From contig CACJRQ010000002.1 of the NCBI GenBank assembly GCA_902595885.1, forward strand, positions 42,109-106,108: a stretch of DNA of 64,000 nucleotides. Direction: 5' to 3'. A program made the translations under genes and the position numbers. Shown piece by piece: positions 23,871 through 32,994 of this stretch; position 1 is the stretch's first letter; each line of letters opens with the position of its first letter. Under the pieces are notes generated by a model. It did not search any database and had not been told where the DNA came from. It saw nothing but the letters and a program-made list of their open reading frames with translations. The DNA comes from an uncultured Pelagibacteraceae bacterium (lineage in GTDB: Bacteria > Pseudomonadota > Alphaproteobacteria > Pelagibacterales > Pelagibacteraceae).

Positions 23871-24719
23871 ATGGACCTTGAAAAGATATTACCTAAAGAT
23901 GGGCCACCAATTAATGAAGTAAATAAATATATTGAAAAATATAAAAATGATTTAATAGTAATTAAATACGGTGGAAATGTTTTAATTGATAGAAATGTAT
24001 TTAATAATTTTATAACTGATCTTAGTATTTTAAATAAATTAGGCCTTGCAACTGTAGTAATTCATGGTGGCGGACCTAGAATTAAAAGAGAGCTAGAAAA
24101 ATCAAATATTCAATCAAAATTCATAAGAGGACTAAGAGTAACTGACAAAAATATAATTGATATTGTTGAGTCTGTTTTGATTGATTTTAATAATGACATT
24201 GTTAATTCTTTAAAAGACAAAAGCACAGAGGCAATCTCTATTCACACAAAAAATAATAATATTATAAAAACTATACCAGAAGCAAAAGAGCTAGGATTTG
24301 TAGGAATACCGAATGAGATTAATAATGAACAAATATTAAATATAATTAATCAAAATAAAATTCCTATAATTTCTCCATTAGGATTAGGTAAAGAAAACCA
24401 AACATATAATATTAATGGAGATACAGCTGCGATGGCTATAGCAAAATCTTTAAAATCTAGAAGACTATTGTTAATGACGAATGTTGATGGTGTTTTAGAT
24501 AAAAATAAGAAATTAATAGAGGAAATTTCTTCATCTGAGGTTCTTGAGATGATTAAAGACGAAACTATTACAGAAGGTATGATACCTAAAATAAAGGCAT
24601 GCTTAGACGCCGTAAATAATGGTGTAACAGCAGTTGGTATAATCAATGGCACAAAGCCACATTCGTGTTTATGGGAAATATTCTCTGACAAGGGCTCTGG
24701 GACCCTAATAAGACAATGA
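23871..24719 (+). CDS. argB: acetylglutamate kinase
   Basis: ArgB phosphorylates N-acetylglutamate in arginine synthesis. The 282-residue product shows VIKYGGNVL, VIHGGGPRI, GFVGIPNEI, YNINGDTAA and LLLMTNVDGVL, as in the amino acid kinase family. An N-terminal extension of about 30 residues (VNKYIEKYKNDL) resembles the N-helix of arginine-inhibited hexameric enzymes, suggesting feedback control (inference). It overlaps the next gene by four bases (ATGA). Confidence 0.96.
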   Translation: MDLEKILPKDGPPINEVNKYIEKYKNDLIVIKYGGNVLIDRNVFNNFITDLSILNKLGLATVVIHGGGPRIKRELEKSNIQSKFIRGLRVTDKNIIDIVESVLIDFNNDIVNSLKDKSTEAISIHTKNNNIIKTIPEAKELGFVGIPNEINNEQILNIINQNKIPIISPLGLGKENQTYNINGDTAAMAIAKSLKSRRLLLMTNVDGVLDKNKKLIEEISSSEVLEMIKDETITEGMIPKIKACLDAVNNGVTAVGIINGTKPHSCLWEIFSDKGSGTLIRQ

Positions 24720-25387
24720 AAGAATTAAAGAATATAAAAAACATATTATTTGATTGTGATGGGGTACTATATAGTGATCTTGAAGGAGTATTTGGTCAAG
24801 TAAGCAAAAAAATGACTCAATATATTTCGAATAAATTAAATGTAGATTTAAAAGAGGCAAAAGAATTACAAACAAATTATTTTCATAAATATAACACTAG
24901 TCTTAATGGTTTAATGATACATCACGATATACCTGCAAGAGAATTTTTAGACTATGTGCATGATATTAATTTAGATTTTTTAGAAAAAGATACTGCTTTA
25001 AGGAATGAGCTTGAAAATATTAATCTAAACAAATTTGTCTTTACAAATGGTAGTAAAGAACATGTTAAAAATATTACTACTCACTTAGGAATTGATGATC
25101 AATTTGATGGTGTATTTGATATTGTTGATGCTGAGTACAGTCCAAAACCTGAGGCAAAAGCATTTGATCTGATGGTCAAAAAATTTCAAATTGATCCAAC
25201 TGAGACACTTTATATTGAAGATATCGCAAAAAACTTATCTATTGGAAAAGAAAGAGGAGCAAAAACAGTTTGGTTAATCAATGATGAATACTGGGGGAAA
25301 AAAGAGTCTGATGAAGAGTATATTGATTACAAAATTGAAAATCTTTCTTTATTTTTAAAAGAAATAAGGTTATTAAAAAACTCATAA
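24716..25387 (+). CDS. HAD-family pyrimidine 5'-nucleotidase (SDT1-like)
   Basis: A 223-residue HAD hydrolase. Motif I is LFDCDGVLYSD, motif II is FVFTNGSKEHV, the motif III Lys is in SPKPEAKAF, and motif IV is LYIEDIAKN. The Cys after the first Asp in motif I and the four-helix cap (about 20-90) resemble the pyrimidine 5'-nucleotidase subgroup that commonly follows argB in alphaproteobacteria. A housecleaning or nucleotide-salvage role is likely; the exact substrate is not shown by sequence. Confidence 0.85.
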   Translation: MKELKNIKNILFDCDGVLYSDLEGVFGQVSKKMTQYISNKLNVDLKEAKELQTNYFHKYNTSLNGLMIHHDIPAREFLDYVHDINLDFLEKDTALRNELENINLNKFVFTNGSKEHVKNITTHLGIDDQFDGVFDIVDAEYSPKPEAKAFDLMVKKFQIDPTETLYIEDIAKNLSIGKERGAKTVWLINDEYWGKKESDEEYIDYKIENLSLFLKEIRLLKNS

Positions 25388-25391
25388 AACT

Positions 25392-26219
25392 ATGAGTATT
25401 GAAAAAATTATAAATGAAGCTTGGGAAAATAAAGACCAAGTAAGTCAAAATTCAGATAAATCTTTAAAGGATGCTGTTAATCAAATTATTGATGATTTAG
25501 ACAGTGGAAAAGCAAGAGTAGCTGAAAAGATCAATGGTGAATGGGTTACACATCAACATCTAAAAAAAGCTATCATGTTAAGCTTTAGAATGTACCCAAT
25601 GGAAAATTTAAATGGTCCATACAGTAGCTGGTATGACAAAGCTCATTTACTTAAAGGAAAAACAGCTGGATGGACAAAAGAAGATCATGAAAAAGCTGGT
25701 TTTAGAATGGTGCCTAATTCACCTGTAAGAAAAGGATCATTTGTAGGAAAAAATGCGGTTTTAATGCCATGTTATGTAAATATTGGTGCTTATATTGATG
25801 AAGGAACAATGATGGATACATTTAGTCGTGCAGGAAGTTGTTGTCAGATTGGAAAAAATTGTCATATCTCAGCTGGTACTGGAGTTGGAGGTGTATTAGA
25901 ACCTGCTCAAGCATTACCTACAATTATTGAAGACAATGTTTTCTTAGGAGCAATGTCAGAAGTAGTAGAAGGTGTAATAGTTGGAGAAGGCTCTGTGCTG
26001 AGTATGGGAATGTATATTGGACAATCAACAAAAATAGTTAATAGAAAAACTGGTGAAATAACTTATGGAAAAATCCCACCCTATTCAGTAGTAGTTCCAG
26101 GATCCTTGCCAGATAAAAACAATCCACAAGCGCCATCTTTGTATTGTGCGGTAATAATTAAACAAGTTGATGAAAAAACAAGATCAAAAACATCAGTTAA
26201 CGATCTTTTAAGAGATTAA
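25392..26219 (+). CDS. dapD: 2,3,4,5-tetrahydropyridine-2,6-dicarboxylate N-succinyltransferase
   Basis: DapD succinylates tetrahydrodipicolinate in the succinylase branch to diaminopimelate and lysine. The 275-residue product has an N-terminal helical domain, then a left-handed beta-helix of hexapeptide repeats (about 105-225) with MMDTFSRAGSCCQIGKNCHISAGTGVGGVLEP and NVFLGAMSEVVEGVIVGEGSVLSMG. Length is typical (274 in E. coli). It is followed two bases later by dapE, the next but one enzyme of the same pathway. Confidence 0.97.
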   Translation: MSIEKIINEAWENKDQVSQNSDKSLKDAVNQIIDDLDSGKARVAEKINGEWVTHQHLKKAIMLSFRMYPMENLNGPYSSWYDKAHLLKGKTAGWTKEDHEKAGFRMVPNSPVRKGSFVGKNAVLMPCYVNIGAYIDEGTMMDTFSRAGSCCQIGKNCHISAGTGVGGVLEPAQALPTIIEDNVFLGAMSEVVEGVIVGEGSVLSMGMYIGQSTKIVNRKTGEITYGKIPPYSVVVPGSLPDKNNPQAPSLYCAVIIKQVDEKTRSKTSVNDLLRD

Positions 26220-26221
26220 AC

Positions 26222-27379
26222 ATGCCAACAATAAATGAATTACAATTAGCTAAAGAGCTAATTAGGTTTCCATCTGTTACAAAAACTGATGCTGGTGTAA
26301 TTAAATTTTTAGAAAAAAAATTAAAAAAACTTGGCTTTAAAACTAAAATACTCGAGTTCAAAGATAAAAATAGTTATCCTGTAAAAAATCTTTATGCAAG
26401 ACTTGGTACCACAAGTCCAAATTTTTGTTATGCAGGCCATTTGGATGTAGTACCACCTGGTAATTTAAATGATTGGACTGTTAATCCCTTTAAACCTGCA
26501 GTTAAGAAAGGATACTTAATTGGCAGAGGTGCAAATGATATGAAAAGTTCAATAGCTGCATTTGTTACTGCGGTAAGTAACTTTTCTGAGGTAAACAAAA
26601 AATTTGGTGGCTCCATCAGCCTTCTAATTACTGGAGACGAAGAAGGAATTGCAATTAATGGGACGAAAAAAGTTGTTGAGTATTTGAGAAAAAGAAAAGA
26701 AAAAATAGATTTTTGCTTAGTTGGAGAACCTACTAATCCAAATAAATTAGGAGAAATGATTAAAATCGGTCGTAGAGGTAGTATGAATGGAAAATTGTCT
26801 ATCATTGGTATTCAAGGTCATGTAGCTTACCCTAACAGAGCAAACAATCCATCTACATCTTTAGTCCAAATACTAAAAGAGTTGAAAGAAATTAAATTTG
26901 ATAAAGGAACAAAAGATTTTCAACCTACAAATTTAGAAATAACAAAAATTAATATTGATAATTCAGCTGATAATGTAATTCCAGGATTAGCTAGTGCATC
27001 CTTTAATATTAGATTTAATAACAAACACACATCTTACAAATTAAAGAACAAAATTAATAAAATAATAAAACAAATTTGTAATAAAAATAAATCAAAATAT
27101 ATAATTGAATATAGTGTTTCTGGTGAGGCCTTTTTAACTAAGCCTAACAAAACCACATTTATGATACAAAATATAATTAAGAAAATTACTAGAATTAAAC
27201 CACAACTATCTACAACTGGTGGTACATCAGATGCAAGATTTATAAGAAAAATAGCTCCATGTTTAGAATTTGGGTTAGTGGGAAAAACTATGCATAAGGT
27301 AGGCGAATGTGTGTCCTTATCTGATTTAAAAAGATTAACTTTAATTTATACTAAAATCTTAGATAACTACTTTAAGTGA
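26222..27379 (+). CDS. dapE: succinyl-diaminopimelate desuccinylase
   Basis: DapE removes succinate from N-succinyl-diaminopimelate with a di-zinc centre. The 385 residues show the M20 peptidase motifs: AGHLDVVPPG, GRGANDMKSSIAA (metal Asp), TGDEEG (catalytic Glu), VGEPTN, and a C-terminal metal His in KTMHKVGE after GGTSDARF. A dimerisation domain lies about 180-295. It overlaps the following HDAC-like gene by four bases through a GTG start. Confidence 0.96.
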   Translation: MPTINELQLAKELIRFPSVTKTDAGVIKFLEKKLKKLGFKTKILEFKDKNSYPVKNLYARLGTTSPNFCYAGHLDVVPPGNLNDWTVNPFKPAVKKGYLIGRGANDMKSSIAAFVTAVSNFSEVNKKFGGSISLLITGDEEGIAINGTKKVVEYLRKRKEKIDFCLVGEPTNPNKLGEMIKIGRRGSMNGKLSIIGIQGHVAYPNRANNPSTSLVQILKELKEIKFDKGTKDFQPTNLEITKINIDNSADNVIPGLASASFNIRFNNKHTSYKLKNKINKIIKQICNKNKSKYIIEYSVSGEAFLTKPNKTTFMIQNIIKKITRIKPQLSTTGGTSDARFIRKIAPCLEFGLVGKTMHKVGECVSLSDLKRLTLIYTKILDNYFK

Positions 27380-28305
27380 AAACTGGTTTAATTACATCAG
27401 ATACATCTCAAAATCATGATACAGGTCCTGGGCATCCAGAGCAAATAGCAAGAGTATCAGTCATAGTAGAAAATTTTAAAAAACTTAATAATAAAAATCT
27501 TATATGGAAGAAACCATCTAAAGTTTCAGATGATATTCTATTAACCACACATGAAAGTAATTATTTAAATTTAGTAAAAAGTTCTTTTCCAAAAAAAGGT
27601 TTTTCTTCACTTGATGGTGATACAATCATTTCACCTGGAAGCAAAGATGCAACTTTTGATGCAGTTGGATCAATAATTACTGCAATTGATGGGGTAGAAA
27701 AAAAAGAATTTAGAAATGCATTTTGTGGTGTTCGACCTCCTGGACATCATAGCTCACAAAATAAGGCTGCTGGTTTTTGCATTTTAAATTCAGTGAGTAT
27801 TGGTGCAAATTATTTGTTGAAAAAATATAAATATAAGAAAGTTGCAATAATAGATTTTGATGTACATCATGGAAATGGAACACAGGATATTTTTTATCAA
27901 AATGAAAATGTTCTTTTTATATCAACACACCAATATCCTTACTACCCAGGAACTGGTTCAGAACAAGAAAGAGGTAAATTTAACAATATCTTTAATATAC
28001 CTTTGCCAGCTGGCATAACTTCAGAAGAATATTTAAACGTTTTTGACCGTGTGGTGAAAAAATTAGAAGAGTTTAAACCAGAATTTATATTAATTAGCGC
28101 TGGTTTTGATGCCCATGAGGATGACCCTCTTGCTCAATTTAATTTAAAAACAGATGATTATTTCACTATTACCAAAAGAATATTAGAAGCTTCTAAAAAA
28201 TTTTGTAATGGAAAAGTTGTTTCAATTTTAGAGGGCGGTTATGACCTAAATGCACTTCGAGACAGCACTAAAAGACATGTTGATGCTCTTTTAGAATTTA
28301 ATTGA
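27376..28305 (+). CDS. histone-deacetylase-family amidohydrolase
   Basis: A 309-residue zinc amidohydrolase of the HDAC/acetylpolyamine amidohydrolase/acetoin-utilisation superfamily. Visible active-site motifs: GVRPPGHHSS (catalytic His pair), AIIDFDVHHGNGTQDIF (zinc Asp and His), STHQYPYYPGTG, SAGFDAHEDDPLAQF (zinc Asp) and ILEGGYDLNAL. It starts with GTG at 27376 inside the dapE end, implying coupling. Bacterial members act on acetylated small molecules or proteins; the substrate here is not known. The next gene, 33 bases on, encodes a SET-domain protein. Confidence 0.9.
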   Translation: MKTGLITSDTSQNHDTGPGHPEQIARVSVIVENFKKLNNKNLIWKKPSKVSDDILLTTHESNYLNLVKSSFPKKGFSSLDGDTIISPGSKDATFDAVGSIITAIDGVEKKEFRNAFCGVRPPGHHSSQNKAAGFCILNSVSIGANYLLKKYKYKKVAIIDFDVHHGNGTQDIFYQNENVLFISTHQYPYYPGTGSEQERGKFNNIFNIPLPAGITSEEYLNVFDRVVKKLEEFKPEFILISAGFDAHEDDPLAQFNLKTDDYFTITKRILEASKKFCNGKVVSILEGGYDLNALRDSTKRHVDALLEFN

Positions 28306-28338
28306 TAATTCTTAAGAAAACTCTAAATAAAAAATTTC

Positions 28339-28830
28339 ATGAAGTTATATAAAATAAAAAAATCTGGCATTGATAATAAAGGAAGAGGACTTTATGCAAC
28401 TCGTGACATTAAAGAGGGAACCAAAATAATTGACTATGTCGGAAAACTTATAACAAAAAAACAAACACAAGATTCTGATAAATACGATAATAATAAACCA
28501 ATATATTTATTCACAATAAATAAAAGATACGATCTAGACGGAGATTTTCCATGGAATACCGCAGGTTTAATTAATCATTCTTGTGATAATAATTGTGATT
28601 ATGATGGAAAGGGATTGAAAATTTGGGTCAAAGCAATCAAAGATATTAAAAAAGGTGAGGAGTTTACCTGTGATTATGGATTTGGTTATGATGAAAATTT
28701 CAAACAATTTCCTTGTAAATGTAAATCAAAAAACTGTTGTGGGTATATTGTAAGAGCTGAGTCTAGATGGCGAATAAATAAAAAGTTTGCTATGAGCAAT
28801 AAAAATAAATTAATAAAGAACTCTAAATAA
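28339..28830 (+). CDS. SET-domain protein (putative lysine methyltransferase)
   Basis: A 163-residue SET-domain protein. Motifs in order: GRGLYATRDIKEGTKIIDYVG (SET start), GLINHSCDNNCDY (SAM-binding NHSC), IKKGEEFTCDYGFGY (catalytic-core Tyr) and a post-SET-like Cys cluster CKCKSKNCCG. The substrate Lys channel is formed by these elements in known members, so SAM-dependent lysine methylation is the likely chemistry; the target protein is unknown. The C-terminus is Lys/Asn-rich and overlaps the 3' end of truA on the other strand by 21 bases. It follows the HDAC-like gene. Confidence 0.87.
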   Translation: MKLYKIKKSGIDNKGRGLYATRDIKEGTKIIDYVGKLITKKQTQDSDKYDNNKPIYLFTINKRYDLDGDFPWNTAGLINHSCDNNCDYDGKGLKIWVKAIKDIKKGEEFTCDYGFGYDENFKQFPCKCKSKNCCGYIVRAESRWRINKKFAMSNKNKLIKNSK

Positions 28831-29550
28831 AAATAAACCACTTGGTGGTGCTGGAGGAGCACACATTATTCTTTTTTTGGACTTAAATCTCTTTTCAAAA
28901 GTTTTCAAATCCCATTTAGTTTCTCCCAAGTACTTTAAACAACCAACCATAGATCTAACCTGATGTTGTAAAAATGATTGAGAACTAAATTGAAATTCAA
29001 TTTTATTTTTTGATGATTTAATTTTAATTGATTTAATAGTTTTAATTGGACTTTTAGCGTGACAGCTTGAAGATCTAAAAGTTGAATAATCATTAGTTCC
29101 TAATAACTTTTTTGCACCCTTTTTCATTAATTCTAAATTTAAAGGCCTACGAACATGCCATGCTCTATTTTTTTCAATTATTGGTTGGCTTATTTGATTA
29201 AAAATAAAGTATTTATAAATTCTTTGTTTTGCTGAAAATCTAGCATGAAATTTATTATTTCTTATTTTTATATTTTTAATTGCAATGTCTTTTAAATTTA
29301 AAAAATGATTAATGGATTTTAAAAATTTAATTTTATCAGTTATTTTATTTTTACAATCAAAGTGTGCAGATTGCTCAAATGCATGAACCCCTGCATCAGT
29401 TCTTCCTTGACCATGTAAAATAATTTTTTCTTTTAATAATTTAGATAATTTTTCTTGAATTAATCCTTGAATTGTTGGGCCCTTTTTTTGGACTTGCCAT
29501 CCTCTAAAATTTGTCCCTACATACTCAATAAGTATTTGGTATCTATTCAT
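28810..29550 (-). CDS. truA: tRNA pseudouridine(38-40) synthase
   Basis: TruA makes pseudouridine at positions 38-40 of the tRNA anticodon arm. The 246-residue protein contains HGQGRTDAGVHAFEQSAHFD with the catalytic Asp, FHARFSAKQRIYKYFI, and SFLQHQVRSMVGCLKYLG. Length is standard. It shares one base with the upstream fmt stop (TAATG) in a truA-fmt-def translation-related operon transcribed def to truA. The 3' end overlaps the SET gene tail to tail. Confidence 0.96.
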   Translation of the reverse strand: MNRYQILIEYVGTNFRGWQVQKKGPTIQGLIQEKLSKLLKEKIILHGQGRTDAGVHAFEQSAHFDCKNKITDKIKFLKSINHFLNLKDIAIKNIKIRNNKFHARFSAKQRIYKYFIFNQISQPIIEKNRAWHVRRPLNLELMKKGAKKLLGTNDYSTFRSSSCHAKSPIKTIKSIKIKSSKNKIEFQFSSQSFLQHQVRSMVGCLKYLGETKWDLKTFEKRFKSKKRIMCAPPAPPSGLFLFRVLY

Positions 29551-30473
29551 TATAAAAATGAACCCTTTTTAATTTGTGTTCCCAAAACAAATTCTCCAAT
29601 ACTTTGAGGCTTTTTTCCTTGTCTTTGTATTTCTTTAATTTTTATTGATTTTTTATCTCCACATGAAATTTCTAAATGGTCAGATAAAACCTCACCTGGT
29701 TTTCCTTGTGCTTGTCCAATTTCTGCTTTTAATATTTTATATCTTTCACCGTTAAACATGAAATAAGCACCTGGAACAGGATAAAGTCCGTTTATTTTAC
29801 CAATTATAATTTTAGCATCTTCTTTCCAATTAATCTGCCCTTCTAATTTTTGAATTTTTGATGCGTATGTAGCTGATGAGTGATCTTGTTCTTTAAAGTT
29901 TGCTTTATCCTCATATATATCATCTATATTATCTAAGATTTTCTCTGCAGCTAAACTTGATAGCTTTTGATTAATATCTTCAGCATTTAAATTATTTCCT
30001 ATATTAATTTTATAAATATTGCATACCGGTCCTGTATCTAGTTCCTCCCCTATTTTCATAATACTAATTCCTGTCTCTTTATCTAAATTCATAATTGATC
30101 TTTGAATAGGAGCAGCACCTCTCCATTTTGGAAGAATAGATGCGTGTATGTTGATAAATCCTTTTTTAGTTAAATTTAAATATGACTTTGGTATAATTTG
30201 ACCATAAGCAACAACTATTGCCAAATCTGCCTCTAAAGATTTAAAATATTCTAATTCATCTAAATTTTCTTTTAATGAATTTGGTGTTCTAAATTCTATA
30301 TTTAAAGTCTCTGAAATTAATTGAATTGGTGACTTGTTTATTTTTTGACCTCTTTTAGATTTTTGAGGAGGTTGTGTATAAACACAAGAAATAGGATATC
30401 CATTTTGATAAAGTGATTTTAAAATTGGAACAGCAAACATGGGTGTACCCATAAAAACTATTTTTTTTAGCAT
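29550..30473 (-). CDS. fmt: methionyl-tRNA formyltransferase
   Basis: Fmt formylates initiator Met-tRNA using 10-formyltetrahydrofolate. The 307-residue product has VFMGTPMFAVPIL at the N-terminus, VVAYGQIIP, the catalytic/folate loop NIHASILPKWRGAAPIQRSI, and MKIGEELDTGPV, then a C-terminal OB-fold domain (from about 205). It lies three bases downstream of def, whose product removes the same formyl group, a common pairing. Confidence 0.97.
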   Translation of the reverse strand: MLKKIVFMGTPMFAVPILKSLYQNGYPISCVYTQPPQKSKRGQKINKSPIQLISETLNIEFRTPNSLKENLDELEYFKSLEADLAIVVAYGQIIPKSYLNLTKKGFINIHASILPKWRGAAPIQRSIMNLDKETGISIMKIGEELDTGPVCNIYKINIGNNLNAEDINQKLSSLAAEKILDNIDDIYEDKANFKEQDHSSATYASKIQKLEGQINWKEDAKIIIGKINGLYPVPGAYFMFNGERYKILKAEIGQAQGKPGEVLSDHLEISCGDKKSIKIKEIQRQGKKPQSIGEFVLGTQIKKGSFL

Positions 30474-30476
30474 TGA

Positions 30477-30995
30477 TTAAGCTTCTACAGAAGTAGATTT
30501 TAATTTTGATAATTTTTTGATTATCATTGATCTTTTTAATTTTGAAAGATAATCAATAAATAGGATTCCCTCTAAATGGTCCATCTCGTGCTGAATACAT
30601 GTTGCCAGAAGACCATCAGCCTTTAGTAATTTCTTTTCCCCATCATAATCAAGATATTCTACTTCACACTTACTAGGTCTATCAATTTCTGCAAACTGAT
30701 TTGGCACAGAAAGACATCCTTCTTCATAAGTAGCTTTTTCTGGATCTTTATTTTTGATAACCGGATTTACGAAATATCTTGGCTCTTTTTTACTCTCATC
30801 TTTACTTATATCCATTACAATAATTCTCTTTGGTATACCAACTTGTATCGCCGCTAAACCAATTCCGTTTGCGTCATACATTGTCTCTAGCATATCATCC
30901 ATCAATCTTTGCTCTTCTTTACCAACACTATTGACTGGTTTAGATATTTGCCTAAGTAATTTATTAGGTTCTGTTATTATATTTCTGATAGCCAT
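30477..30995 (-). CDS. def: peptide deformylase
   Basis: Def removes the N-formyl group from nascent proteins. The 172-residue metalloenzyme has the three motifs: NGIGLAAIQVG (motif 1), EEGCLSVP (motif 2, metal Cys) and IQHEMDHLEG (HExxH). Length is normal. It heads the def-fmt-truA run. Upstream on the same strand is the unknown exported protein, 21 bases away. Confidence 0.97.
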   Translation of the reverse strand: MAIRNIITEPNKLLRQISKPVNSVGKEEQRLMDDMLETMYDANGIGLAAIQVGIPKRIIVMDISKDESKKEPRYFVNPVIKNKDPEKATYEEGCLSVPNQFAEIDRPSKCEVEYLDYDGEKKLLKADGLLATCIQHEMDHLEGILFIDYLSKLKRSMIIKKLSKLKSTSVEA

Positions 30996-31016
30996 AACTT
31001 GATTTTATTATAATTT

Positions 31017-32780
31017 TTATACTTTTAAAGGGAGAACTTTTAGCAATAGTTTGTTTCTAATTAAATCAACATTTAATTGATTTAAAGTATTGATAATAAA
31101 ATAAACTGTATCTTCATCAATATTTTCAATTTTGTCAGGTCCAATTACCTCAATTATTCTCAACAATGTGGCACCAATCTCATTATTATCGATCATTGCT
31201 TGAATATCAGCAGGCATTTCCGATTGCTTAACCTCATAAAGACCGTCATATTTTTTTGAAATTTCAACTCCATCAGATTTAAGTGCCTCTAGAAAAATTA
31301 TATCTTTTTTTGATAAAAAATATTTTTTATCTTTTTTAATTTTTTTTAAAAATTTATCTAGGTCATCTTCAATTTTAGATTTTGCATAGTCCCCATTGAA
31401 ATAATTTATAAGTTTTGATTGATGTAAAATTTTACTATTATATTTAATCTTTTTATCTGCTGTCTCTTTTTTGTTTAGATTACTATTATAAAATGTTGTA
31501 AAATTTGAGGGCACATCCTCAACATTAATTTCACCTAAAAATTTTTTTAATTCTACATCAAAGGCATCACCTATATCATCAGATATAAATAGATCCTTTA
31601 ATATCTTAATAAATTCAAGTTTAATTTTTGGTTCTACTGTCAAAAGAGTTCGTTGATATAAAAGAGCTCTTCCCTCAATTGAAGATAGAGATTTATATGC
31701 CTCTTTTGCATTTAAAAATTGGTTAATATTAAATTGAAATTTTTTATAAAATTCAAATAACTCCTCCTCAGAATAATTCTTATCGTTAACAGCTTTTTCT
31801 ATTATAGAAATTTTTTCTACATCAGTAATTTCTAAATCTTGAATTTTGTATAGTAAATTAGTAGCTGAAAGATATTTCCAAATTATTTTGGGTGTATCTT
31901 GACTTGGTTCATAAGAAAACGCAGGGTTAGTTCTGTGTGCTAAATGAAAATCTAAAATTGAATTTACTGATATTTCTTTATCTGCTTCATCTAAATATCC
32001 AAATAAATAATTAATTTTGTTTTCATAATAATTGTCTTCGAAACCTAACTCTTTTTTTAAATCTAATATTAGTTGTGCCTCTTCATTTTTTCCATAATTG
32101 ATTAAACAATATAAATTAAATTTAGATAAATATTCATCTTGAATAGGTGATGTATTTTTAGAAAAAATCTCACATGATTTTTTTACATTTGATTCTGATA
32201 AGTAACTGTCAACCAAATATCTTGTTAAATTTGGATGCAAATTAATTATTTGATTTTTAATTAAATATTCTTCTATTAATTGTAAATTTGCATCTTTTAT
32301 TAACCAATCAGATTTTAAGCTCATAAATTCTTGCTCAGTAATATTTTGCGTTGGGGAATAAGCATTGGTTAGTAAAGATACGTGCATTATATCAGATGCA
32401 TCCTCGGAAAGATTAAACTTACTAATATTCTGAAATAAATTTTTTAATTTGACTCCGTCAGAGTTTAACCACATATCCATACTTAGACCGTATTCACTTG
32501 GATCATATAACCCAACAATTTTAATTTCTTTTGAAGAGAATTCTTTATCCAGTTTAATTGTATCCTTTTGTTTATTTGTTTGTAATTCGTAGACACTATT
32601 CTGGGTAGTGCTAAAACTGTTTTCACTTGAAATATTTGTTTCTGAAATAACTTTATTATCTTTTTTCTCTATATTCCAAATATCAATTGGTTTTTCCTCA
32701 GCATAAACAGTTGTAAAAAAAATAAGACAAACCAATTTAATTGAAAGAATTTTCTTATTTAACAATTTTAAAATTTTCAT
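31017..32780 (-). CDS. exported helical-repeat protein of unknown function
   Basis: The track ORF starts at 32825, but the Met at 32780 gives a clean signal peptide (MKILKLLNKKILSIKLVCLIFFTTVYA, then EEKP), so a 587-residue exported product is preferred. After a low-complexity Ser/Asn/Thr region (about 40-90) the protein is largely alpha-helical, with TPR- or Sel1-like spaced helix pairs (YLVDSYLSESNVKKSCEIF, YCLINYGKNEEAQLIL) and three Cys. I do not recognise a family. It is preceded by, and overlaps by 26 bases, a small membrane-protein gene, and is followed by def. A periplasmic scaffold role is only a guess. Confidence 0.8.
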   Translation of the reverse strand: MKILKLLNKKILSIKLVCLIFFTTVYAEEKPIDIWNIEKKDNKVISETNISSENSFSTTQNSVYELQTNKQKDTIKLDKEFSSKEIKIVGLYDPSEYGLSMDMWLNSDGVKLKNLFQNISKFNLSEDASDIMHVSLLTNAYSPTQNITEQEFMSLKSDWLIKDANLQLIEEYLIKNQIINLHPNLTRYLVDSYLSESNVKKSCEIFSKNTSPIQDEYLSKFNLYCLINYGKNEEAQLILDLKKELGFEDNYYENKINYLFGYLDEADKEISVNSILDFHLAHRTNPAFSYEPSQDTPKIIWKYLSATNLLYKIQDLEITDVEKISIIEKAVNDKNYSEEELFEFYKKFQFNINQFLNAKEAYKSLSSIEGRALLYQRTLLTVEPKIKLEFIKILKDLFISDDIGDAFDVELKKFLGEINVEDVPSNFTTFYNSNLNKKETADKKIKYNSKILHQSKLINYFNGDYAKSKIEDDLDKFLKKIKKDKKYFLSKKDIIFLEALKSDGVEISKKYDGLYEVKQSEMPADIQAMIDNNEIGATLLRIIEVIGPDKIENIDEDTVYFIINTLNQLNVDLIRNKLLLKVLPLKV

Positions 32781-32937
32781 TTGGAATAATTTTTTCAATT
32801 TCTTTTTTAGGTGCAGGAAAATCAATTGTACTTAGAAAAAAAATAATACCTAAAATAAACCCTAATCCAATAATAGACTTAATAACAAGTCCCATGATGC
32901 TTGCTTTGCCTGAACTTGTGTTTTTAGTGAATTGCAT
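32755..32937 (-). CDS. small single-pass membrane protein, unknown function
   Basis: A 60-residue product: a short polar N-terminus (QFTKNTSSGKAS), one membrane helix (VIKSIIGLGFILGIIFFLS) and a charged Pro/Lys/Glu tail (DFPAPKKEIEKIIPNENF). Sequence complexity is that of a real protein rather than AT-rich noise, and it precedes the exported protein gene on the same strand with a 26-base overlap, so I take it as genuine. It is divergent from aroK with 57 bases between. The opposing 66-codon track ORF (32741-32941) is its shadow. Confidence 0.7.
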   Translation of the reverse strand: MQFTKNTSSGKASIMGLVIKSIIGLGFILGIIFFLSTIDFPAPKKEIEKIIPNENFKIVK

Positions 32938-32994
32938 ATAGTTTTAGTTAATTTCAAATTAAGACATATTTATGTTTTTTCAATAAAGAAACTT

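Noticed and set aside
26428-26805. 125-codon minus-strand ORF
   Set aside because: Shadow of dapE covering its metal-binding motifs.
32741-32941. 66-codon plus-strand ORF opposite the small membrane protein
   Set aside because: The minus-strand frame encodes a sensible single-pass protein; this one is its reverse shadow.
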